Shown here: positions 1 to 4,756 of the stretch, one piece after another
Layout of the letters: each line of letters begins with the position of its first letter
How positions within the stretch are numbered: the stretch's first letter is position 1
Origin: Patescibacteria group bacterium
GTDB taxonomy: Bacteria; Patescibacteriota; Minisyncoccia; Phycocordibacterales; Phycocordibacteraceae
Length of the DNA stretch: 5,761 nt
Assembly (NCBI GenBank): GCA_019246385.1
Contig: JAFAQP010000036.1
Location: forward strand, 1 to 5,761
Direction: 5' to 3'
Notes under the pieces: generated by a model
What the model was told of the DNA's origin: nothing
Seen by the model: the letters and a program-made list of their open reading frames with translations, nothing else
Databases searched by the model: none
Made by a program: the position numbers and the translations under genes

Positions 1-2
1 TA

Positions 3-71
3 TCGCGCTACGGTAACAGGAAATATTTTAGAGGTCAAGAACGAAAACTTCTGCTTCCGAAATTGCTATAG
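3..71 (+). other. possible 3' end of an upstream + strand gene
   Basis: The frame that is open from base 3 ends in a tandem stop (TAG then TAA, 69-74) just before RNase R. It would encode a basic tail of 22 residues ending in KLLLPKLL. This could be the C-terminus of a gene lying outside the window, but 22 open codons are easily due to chance. The stop overlaps the predicted -10 element of the next gene. No family can be assigned. Confidence 0.2.
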
Positions 72-72
72 T
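64..72 (+). promoter_or_regulatory. extended -10 promoter of RNase R gene
   Basis: TGCTATAGT matches an extended -10 element (TGn followed by TATAGT, five of six consensus bases). No good -35 box lies 17 bases upstream (AAAACT), which is tolerated with an extended -10. The usual spacing puts the transcription start near base 79, two bases before the ATG at 81. No Shine-Dalgarno-like sequence precedes that ATG, so the mRNA is predicted to be essentially leaderless. The element is seen; its activity is inferred. Confidence 0.45.
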
Positions 73-80
73 AATGCAGC

Positions 81-2006
81 ATGCGAAAGAAAAAAGGAAA
101 GTCGAGCAATGAAACAAATTTGCTACAGAAGCGCCTCCAGGGCGTTATAGACGTCACTAGAAGCGGCAAGGGATTTTTATTGCAGGAAAGGGACGATATA
201 CCCATCATACGCGACGGCCTCGGAGGCGCTCTTTCAGGCGACATCGTCGAGGTAGCGCTTCGGCAAGGCAAGCGGGAAACTATCGGCCACGTTGTCAGGG
301 TCATAGAGCGGAAAAGCAGTTCTTTCGTTGGAGAGATACGCCGGGGCGCTTCGGGAATGATCCTGCATCCGGACGATCCTCGAGTGTATTTCGACTTTCT
401 TATAGAAGGCACGCAAGGCGCTCCTGAGGGGCACAAGGCCATCTTCGATGTGTCGGAATGGTCTCATCCCCTTCCTAGAGGGAAGATACGCGCGGTTCTC
501 GGTCCCTCAGGCGAACACGAGACCGAGATGCGCGCCATCATCGCCGCGAGAGGTTTTGAGAGCGACTTCCCGAAAGCGGTCCTTGATGAGGGGGAAAGGC
601 TGTACGAGAAGGCCTGGGACAAAAAAGAAGTCGCTACGCGGCGCGACTTCAGAAATATTCTGACATTCACTATAGATCCTGAGACGGCAAAAGATTTCGA
701 CGACGCGATCTCATTCAAGAAGCTCGGGGAACACGCATTCGAAGTAGGCATCCACATCGCGGACGTTACGCATTTCGTGCGTCCCGGCACTGCGCTCGAC
801 CGCGAAGCATACAAACGCGCCACATCGGTCTATATGGTCGACAGAACGGTGCCGATGCTCCCTCCGCAGCTTTCCGAGGATCTCTGCAGCCTCAAGCCGG
901 ATGTTGATCGGCTTACCTTTTCGGCTGTTTTCAAAGTGGAAAACAATAAAGTCATCGATCGCTGGTTCGGCAAAAGCATAATCCGCTCGCAAAAGCGCTT
1001 CACATACGAAGAAGCGGATGTGGCGCTTAAAAATCCTGATGGGCCACTGCATGAGGAGCTTGTGGAGTTGTGGAAGTTTGCTTCGCATTTGCGAAAAGAA
1101 CGCCATAAGGAAGGCGCCATTATGTTCGGCTCCGACGAAGTACGGCCGGTCATAGATGAGAAGGGCAAAGTGATTGGCTTCAGGCGAACCGAATATACCG
1201 AATCGCATCAGCTCATAGAAGAACTGATGCTTCTTGCTAACCGCGAGGTTGCTACGTATGTCTCAAAACATCTAGGAAAGAAAAACCGCCTTTTTGTGTA
1301 CCGTATCCACGACGTGCCCGACGCGGAAAAGCTCGAAGAGCTTGGCGTCTTTCTGCGTGCCATCGGCTATCAGCTCTCGCTCGGCAAAAAACCGGGAGCA
1401 AAGGATATAAATCGCGTTCTCAAGGAATCCAAAGGCTCGGCGCATGAAAAGCTGATACGAACAGCCACCATTCGCTCCATGGCAAAGGCCATCTATACGA
1501 CGAAGAACATCGGCCACTTCGGCCTCGCATTCGAGAATTATGCGCATTTTACGTCCCCTATCCGCCGCTACCCCGATGTCATGGTCCATCGAACACTTGA
1601 AACGTTGCTTTCAGGAAAACAGATAACCGAGAAGCCGGAAGTAGTAGAAGAAATGGCTATCCACGCGACGGCGCGCGAGGTCTCGGCCGCCGAAGCCGAA
1701 CGCGCAAGTGTGAAATTGAAGCAGGTCGAATACTTCGCCGAGCGCATCGGCGAAGAGCGCGAAGGCACGGTTTCTGGCGTTACCGAATGGGGCATCTACA
1801 TAGAAGACAGCGAAACAGCCGCAGACGGCATGATCCGTCTGTCTTCAATGACTGACGATACGTACGAATACGATTCAAAAAAGTATGCGGCAATAGGCCA
1901 GCGCAGCCGCAAGGTTATTCGTCTTGGGGACACGGTCCGCTTCCGTATCGAACGTGCGGATTTAGAGAACCGTACGCTTGATTTTCAGATCATAAACGCC
2001 GAGTAA
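81..2006 (+). CDS. rnr: RNase R / RNase II family 3'-5' exoribonuclease
   Basis: This is a processive 3'-to-5' hydrolytic exoribonuclease for mRNA turnover and structured RNA decay in the cytoplasm. Visible order in 641 aa: basic N-terminus (MRKKKGK); OB/cold-shock domains at about 18-75 and 82-150; RNB catalytic domain at about 190-510; S1 domain at about 558-638. The metal-binding acidic cluster is intact in the block starting IDPETAKDFDD (D199, D205, D207, D208). Y251 in TSVYMVDR matches the aromatic residue that stacks on the RNA 3' end, and HFTSPIRRYPD (490-500) supplies the catalytic-site arginines. The ATG at 81 is chosen because the first OB strand (GVIDVTRSGKGF) begins soon after it. 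The protein is shorter than E. coli RNase R (813 aa): it lacks the N-terminal helix-turn-helix and the lysine-rich C-terminal tail. RNase II is the alternative, but the RSGKGF and SPIRRYPD context fits RNase R better. Confidence 0.95.
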   Translation: MRKKKGKSSNETNLLQKRLQGVIDVTRSGKGFLLQERDDIPIIRDGLGGALSGDIVEVALRQGKRETIGHVVRVIERKSSSFVGEIRRGASGMILHPDDPRVYFDFLIEGTQGAPEGHKAIFDVSEWSHPLPRGKIRAVLGPSGEHETEMRAIIAARGFESDFPKAVLDEGERLYEKAWDKKEVATRRDFRNILTFTIDPETAKDFDDAISFKKLGEHAFEVGIHIADVTHFVRPGTALDREAYKRATSVYMVDRTVPMLPPQLSEDLCSLKPDVDRLTFSAVFKVENNKVIDRWFGKSIIRSQKRFTYEEADVALKNPDGPLHEELVELWKFASHLRKERHKEGAIMFGSDEVRPVIDEKGKVIGFRRTEYTESHQLIEELMLLANREVATYVSKHLGKKNRLFVYRIHDVPDAEKLEELGVFLRAIGYQLSLGKKPGAKDINRVLKESKGSAHEKLIRTATIRSMAKAIYTTKNIGHFGLAFENYAHFTSPIRRYPDVMVHRTLETLLSGKQITEKPEVVEEMAIHATAREVSAAEAERASVKLKQVEYFAERIGEEREGTVSGVTEWGIYIEDSETAADGMIRLSSMTDDTYEYDSKKYAAIGQRSRKVIRLGDTVRFRIERADLENRTLDFQIINAE

Positions 2007-2101
2007 ACCGGGCAAGCGGGGCAAAAGCTTTTTGTATAAGGCCGGTTGCTTGGGCACTAGCATGCTTCTAGCGTATCAAAAAATAACAAGCGGCCAATGA
2101 C

Positions 2102-2118
2102 GCGCGGAAGATCCGCGC
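2102..2118. terminator. strong GC hairpin in the convergent gap
   Basis: GCGCGGA-AGA-TCCGCGC forms a perfect 7-bp stem with a 3-base loop. It sits between the end of RNase R (2006) and the end of the minus-strand cassette (2153), where terminators for both sides would be expected. It lacks an adjacent T-run: on the + strand CAAATAAATG follows, and on the minus strand a T-rich run (positions 2078-2088) comes only about 13 bases later. It is therefore a hairpin of uncertain terminator activity, more likely serving the minus-strand genes. The rest of 2007-2152 shows only short palindromes (for example AAAAGCTTTT) and no gene. Confidence 0.4.
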
Positions 2119-2152
2119 CAAATAAATGAATTAGTCATAGGATGATGCTACC

Positions 2153-2428
2153 TTAAGTAATATTTTCAATGTTTGGTATGGACTCATCGCCAAGAGCCGC
2201 ACGCAGTATCCGACGACCCCATTCATGCTCGTTCCCTTTAGTGGTCCGGAAATAGACCCCAAAAACGCGTAATATACGCTGAGCCTCTCTCCGATCGGCA
2301 GCTATTTCGGCCTCGCGCTCTTCTTCGCGGCCAAGAGGACAGTAGCGATTTCGAGGCCAATGTTCCGAATACCCCTGTTGCGAACATTCGCACGGCGGAC
2401 CGTGCTCTATGGAATATTTTTCAGACAT
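2153..2428 (-). CDS. hypothetical protein with CxC...CP motif
   Basis: The product is 91 aa and not a recognised family. The N-terminus (MSEKY) is followed by C13-x-C15, H23 and C30 in a CPLG context, a possible metal site. Next comes a strongly charged helix (about 34-55, rich in E, R and A) ending in RILRVFGVYF, then a second basic patch (RTTKGNEHEWGRRILRAALG). No signal peptide or membrane segment is visible. The ATG at 2428 lies 10 bases after the stop of the preceding gene. That spacing, and the shared M(S/T)E(K/N)Y start plus cysteine motif, suggest the same operon and possible distant kinship. No clear Shine-Dalgarno sequence is seen. It is the last gene of the cassette; the hairpin at 2102-2118 follows. 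Function unknown; a small zinc-binding nucleic-acid or adaptor protein is only a guess. Confidence 0.55.
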   Translation of the reverse strand: MSEKYSIEHGPPCECSQQGYSEHWPRNRYCPLGREEEREAEIAADRREAQRILRVFGVYFRTTKGNEHEWGRRILRAALGDESIPNIENIT

Positions 2429-2438
2429 GGGAAAAATC

Positions 2439-2612
2439 TTACAACATAGCTTCTAATACAGGGCCCACTTCTCCCATAACCTTTTTGTGATCACCATGGC
2501 GCGGGCACTGCGGATTTTGCCAGGACCCCGAGCAGTCTCCTCTGCAACGCGGCCTGCTGTCCAGAGGAGCAACTTCTTCAGTCCAGACAATTGGAACATA
2601 GTTTTCTGTCAT
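2439..2612 (-). CDS. small hypothetical protein, CxxxC...CxxH motif
   Basis: The product is 57 aa when started at the ATG at 2612. That ATG overlaps the stop of the upstream gene as ATGA, the usual arrangement for translational coupling; a longer TTG start at 2639 would overlap by 31 bases and is less likely. The protein begins MTENY and carries C23-x3-C27-x8-C36-x2-H39, with H42 as a further candidate ligand (CRGDCSGSWQNPQCPRHGDH), so it looks like a compact zinc-binding knuckle. It resembles the next gene in its N-terminal five residues and in a cysteine pair followed by a CP cysteine. No family is recognised. Short length and lack of a database check limit confidence; the ATGA coupling is the best support. 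Confidence 0.5.
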   Translation of the reverse strand: MTENYVPIVWTEEVAPLDSRPRCRGDCSGSWQNPQCPRHGDHKKVMGEVGPVLEAML

Positions 2613-3073
2613 ACTCTTTGATGTTCTGATAAAGGGCAAATGTTTTCGGGGCGTGCCTCACACGTGCAATAAATCTCTCTCGCTATTTGGGCGCCGTGCT
2701 CTTGAAGCAATCTGTTCCACGCCGCTTTGCTGTGTTTTGGAACCACGCAACCGATATCGTGTGTATTAAGGTTGCAATAACAGGTGTAATAGAGTCTATC
2801 GAATAACCTGATATGCCGACGTTTTCGCGGTTCTTTATTAGGCATCCTCATTACCTTACGCATCTGTATCGCGAGTAACACCATGTCGTTGTCCCTTCTT
2901 GCTTCCCGTACCGATTTCTGTCCGCGATTTTGCCGAGCATGCCATTTGGTTAAAGCAACAATTTTTTCCGCATGAGATACCCTGACTTGCCTTTGCGCAC
3001 GCGGCGGTTTCTCAATTGTAGTTAGCCACATAACTAATTTATGAGATTCTTGTAATGGCGCTCGCCATAACAA
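2609..3073 (-). CDS. hypothetical protein with two CxC-C-H motifs
   Basis: The product is 154 aa from TTG at 3073, or 140 aa from the in-frame ATG at 3031; the sequence does not decide. An AGG lies four bases before the TTG, a weak ribosome-site argument for the long form. The N-terminal half is basic, peaking at about 72-93 (RKVMRMPNKEPRKRRHIRLF), which could bind nucleic acid. The C-terminal half holds two copies of one pattern: C98-x-C100-x8-C109-x4-H114 and C136-x-C138-x7-C146-x4-H151, separated by a predicted amphipathic helix (SKAAWNRLLQEHGAQIAREI). Each could hold one zinc. It is the first gene after the terminator at 3113-3138 and is coupled by ATGA to the next gene. TTA, AGA and AGG codons look commoner than in the flanking housekeeping genes, by eye only. 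Not a recognised family. Confidence 0.55.
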   Translation of the reverse strand: MLWRAPLQESHKLVMWLTTIEKPPRAQRQVRVSHAEKIVALTKWHARQNRGQKSVREARRDNDMVLLAIQMRKVMRMPNKEPRKRRHIRLFDRLYYTCYCNLNTHDIGCVVPKHSKAAWNRLLQEHGAQIAREIYCTCEARPENICPLSEHQRV

Positions 3074-3112
3074 AAACCTATTTGAATAAAGTGAACTCTA
3101 ACGGTTATGTAG

Positions 3113-3138
3113 AAAAATCGGAGCGAGTTACGCTCCGA
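3113..3138 (-). terminator. intrinsic terminator (minus strand)
   Basis: Read on the minus strand, TCGGAGCG-TAACT-CGCTCCGA forms an 8-bp stem with a 5-base loop, followed at once by TTTTTC. This is a textbook Rho-independent terminator for minus-strand transcription. On the + strand the stem is followed by A residues, so it should not act there. It ends transcripts from the promoters near 3494 and 3220 and any readthrough from smc-gdh, and it separates them from the cysteine-motif genes starting at 3073. The loop contains the TAA stop of the 26-codon mini-ORF. Confidence 0.8.
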
Positions 3139-3208
3139 AAAAGACAAAAGAGAAAATCAGCGAGAGTGCGCTTTGGCGGTAGACTGATGTTGTCCGCGCC
3201 GTTGTCAT
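3128..3208 (-). CDS. 26-codon mini-ORF, possible leader peptide
   Basis: The ATG lies exactly at the predicted transcription start of the promoter at 3215-3243, so translation would be leaderless. The peptide has a basic/polar start (MTTARTTSVYRQ) and a hydrophobic end (SALSLIFSFVFFGA) with four Phe codons among seven codons. Its TAA stop falls in the loop of the intrinsic terminator, so a ribosome reaching the end would occupy the terminator stem. That layout fits a translated leader controlling the cassette starting at 3073, or a tiny membrane-active peptide. A chance 26-codon ORF within a small RNA is equally possible, because such short ORFs are common. Confidence 0.25.
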   Translation of the reverse strand: MTTARTTSVYRQSALSLIFSFVFFGA

Positions 3209-3214
3209 ATGTCT

Positions 3215-3243
3215 ATTTTAAGGCAATCTGTTAACATTAGCAA
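3215..3243 (-). promoter_or_regulatory. sigma70-like promoter before mini-ORF/small RNA
   Basis: On the minus strand the -35 is TTGCTA (3243-3238, four of six consensus bases), the spacer is 17 bases, and the -10 is TAAAAT (3220-3215, five of six). The expected start, seven bases past the -10, is the A of the ATG at 3208. Spacing is ideal and an intrinsic terminator lies about 95 bases downstream, which supports a short transcription unit. Confidence 0.5.
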
Positions 3244-3347
3244 ACGAATCGTTCTCTTTTGCGTTCTAACGCCCGGCAACGGATCTGTCGTTCGGCAGGG
3301 TGGCTATCACAAGCCGCGGATAGTATGAGATTCGACGAAGACGTACA

Positions 3348-3482
3348 CTATGGCGACAACCGATGAGAAGACCAGTTTGGTTTCAATTCATCGATGCAAT
3401 ATTTACAGAGATTGCTGTTCATCATCCGAGGAGCCCCGCATCTGCTGCAGTTTAAATCTAAGTCGAAAGATTCTGCGCTCAT
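3348..3482 (-). CDS. small CxxC/CxxC zinc-ribbon protein (44 aa)
   Basis: This 44-codon ORF, too short for default gene finders, encodes a clear zinc ribbon: C12-x2-C15 in NCSRCGAP and C26-x2-C29 in LCKYC, with 10 residues between the pairs and G16-A17-P18 after the first knuckle. A short acidic N-terminus and a polar tail (DELKPNWSSHRLSP) flank it. Such isolated ribbons usually bind one zinc and contact nucleic acid or a protein partner; the actual role is unknown. The ATG at 3482 is chosen because a near-perfect promoter ends six bases upstream, putting the predicted transcription start on the start codon. It lies 23 bases after gdh and could also be read by transcripts from smc-gdh. No Shine-Dalgarno sequence is visible. 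Confidence 0.7.
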   Translation of the reverse strand: MSAESFDLDLNCSRCGAPRMMNSNLCKYCIDELKPNWSSHRLSP

Positions 3483-3488
3483 AACTGT

Positions 3489-3517
3489 ATTATAAAGATG
3501 TATTTTTAAAAAGTCAA
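3489..3517 (-). promoter_or_regulatory. near-consensus sigma70 promoter inside gdh 3' end
   Basis: On the minus strand TTGACT (3517-3512, five of six) is separated by exactly 17 bases from TATAAT (3494-3489, six of six). The -35 box is the Leu-Thr codon pair at the end of the glutamate dehydrogenase gene, so the promoter is partly embedded in coding sequence. The predicted start is the A of the ATG at 3482, giving a leaderless mRNA for the zinc-ribbon gene. This is the best promoter in the window. Confidence 0.75.
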
Positions 3518-4747
3518 CCCCCTGTCACGCTTGGCTTCTAGGATACGGGACGCGGCCAAAGAAAACGCAGCGATGCGATAAGTTGTTGCGTGTTCTGAGG
3601 CGAAGCGCGAAACCTCTTCCCACGCTTTTTCCATGTGCTCCCGAAGCATTTCATTGACTTTTTCCCGGGCGATATTCTCCCCTTTCCGGTTCTGCATCCA
3701 CTCGAAATAAGACACGGTGACACCGCCGGCGTTCGCAAGCACGTCCGGTATGACCGGTACGTTTTTTTTCTCAAGCAGGCTGTCCGCTTCATCGGTTGTC
3801 GGACCGTTAGCAAGCTCTACCATGAGTTTCGCTTTAAAGTTTTCAACCACGTCTTTCGTAATAACGCCGTCCAGCGCCGCCGGAACAAGAATATCGGCGT
3901 CCATGGTAAGAACGTCTTCAGGCTTGCCGCGTGTCTTACCGGGCGCGTCGACGAGAGACTTCCCTTCCTGCTTCAGTTTTTCAAGCGCGTCAGGGTCGAG
4001 ACCATCCCCATCTATAAGCGAGCCTTTCGAGTCCGCAACTCCCACAATGCGGTATCCGCGCTCATGGAGAAGAATAGCCATGGTCGCGCCGGCGTTCCCG
4101 AAACCATGAATTGCGACGCGCAGATTCTTCGGTTCCCATTTTTTTTGTTTTACGAAAGCTTCAAGGATAAATACCGCGCCCATTGCAGTAGCGGTATCCC
4201 TTCCGGCGATGCCTCCCAAAGAAAGAGGCTTGCCCGTAAAGGTTGCTGGAGCGTTTTTGCCCGCCCGCTTCTCATATTCATCGAGCATGACGCCCATGAT
4301 CTCGGCGTTCGTATACACGTCAGGCGCGGGTACGTCCGTATCCGGACCTAAAAAGTCATGAAATGCCGCGACCCAGGCGCGCGAAAGCGCGTGTATTTCT
4401 TCTTTCGTATGTTTTTTAGGATCGAAAGTAATGCCTCCTTTCCCTCCGCCCATCGGAATATTTACGACAGCGCATTTTATCGCCATCATGGCAGCCAACG
4501 ATTTCACTTCGTCCAAATCTGCCTCCGGATGAAAGCGGATCCCGCCCTTGTAAGGTCCGCGAGCGTTAGAAAATTGTACGCGGTATGCCGGGTATTCAAG
4601 CGTTTTTTCGCCTATCTTTACCGAGAGAGTTTTTTCGAGGACGCGGTCTGGCGTTTCCAATGCAGCTGCCTCTTCGGGCCGTAGATCCAACATTTTTGCG
4701 GCCTCGAGAATCCGCGCTTTATATTGCTCAAAAGCGTTCTTTGTCAT
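3506..4747 (-). CDS. gdhA: glutamate dehydrogenase, NAD(P)-dependent
   Basis: It catalyses reversible oxidative deamination of glutamate to 2-oxoglutarate and ammonia in the cytoplasm, linking nitrogen and carbon metabolism. At 413 aa it is the normal length for the hexameric small-subunit class. The substrate domain has GPYKGGIRFHP (64-74, K67), K91, and PMGGGKGG with catalytic K103; D143 in DVPAPD is the partner acid, the K-to-D spacing of 40 matching known GDHs. The NAD(P) Rossmann domain follows: SLGGIAGRDTATAMG (176-190), GFGNAG (215-220) and VADSKG (237-242). PDVLANAGGVTVSYFEW (334-350) completes the site. The GPYKGG block favours glutamate over leucine or phenylalanine dehydrogenase. 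Cofactor choice is not certain; D239 at the end of the second strand hints at NAD. The ATG at 4747 lies 9 bases after the SMC stop with no Shine-Dalgarno sequence, suggesting cotranscription and coupled translation. Confidence 0.95.
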   Translation of the reverse strand: MTKNAFEQYKARILEAAKMLDLRPEEAAALETPDRVLEKTLSVKIGEKTLEYPAYRVQFSNARGPYKGGIRFHPEADLDEVKSLAAMMAIKCAVVNIPMGGGKGGITFDPKKHTKEEIHALSRAWVAAFHDFLGPDTDVPAPDVYTNAEIMGVMLDEYEKRAGKNAPATFTGKPLSLGGIAGRDTATAMGAVFILEAFVKQKKWEPKNLRVAIHGFGNAGATMAILLHERGYRIVGVADSKGSLIDGDGLDPDALEKLKQEGKSLVDAPGKTRGKPEDVLTMDADILVPAALDGVITKDVVENFKAKLMVELANGPTTDEADSLLEKKNVPVIPDVLANAGGVTVSYFEWMQNRKGENIAREKVNEMLREHMEKAWEEVSRFASEHATTYRIAAFSLAASRILEAKRDRGLTF

Positions 4748-4756
4748 TAGAGAGAG

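Larger units (their letters stand above)
3113..3208 (-). ncRNA. putative ~95-nt small RNA or leader transcript
   Basis: A promoter-like pair (TTGCTA, 17-base spacer, TAAAAT at 3238-3243 and 3215-3220) places the start at about 3208, and the terminator at 3113-3138 ends transcription, giving a discrete RNA of roughly 95 nt. Inside are a small AGCG-6-CGCT hairpin (3159-3172), a pyrimidine-rich single-stranded stretch (about 3138-3156) and the terminator stem. It resembles no RNA family I recognise; 4.5S, tmRNA, 6S and tRNA hallmarks are absent. It may instead be the leader of the genes downstream, regulated by termination, or simply the mRNA of the 26-codon ORF. Confidence 0.35.

Noticed and set aside
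33..38. Minus-strand TTGACC as a -35 box of a leftward promoter
   Set aside because: The hexamer 17 bases on is TACCGT, a poor -10, and no gene start is visible before the window edge.
711..1208. 165-codon minus-strand ORF
   Set aside because: It lies wholly antisense to the RNase R catalytic domain, whose active-site residues are intact; no independent motif.
2613..2639. Longer TTG start for the 57-aa cassette protein
   Set aside because: It would overlap the upstream gene by 31 bases, while the ATG at 2612 gives the classic 4-base ATGA overlap and a start resembling the next gene.
3244..3347. Possible tRNA or structured RNA between the zinc-ribbon gene and the second promoter
   Set aside because: A TTCGAATC-like string and short GCGT/ACGC inverted repeats occur, but no cloverleaf, CCA end or known RNA core can be built; nothing supportable here.
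2007..3505. CRISPR array, insertion sequence or attachment site in the accessory stretch
   Set aside because: No regularly spaced direct repeats, terminal inverted repeats, transposase motifs or flanking duplications were seen by eye.
3635..4351. 238-codon + strand ORF
   Set aside because: It is antisense to the catalytic core of gdhA, which has full motif support; the translation resembles no family and has shadow-like composition.
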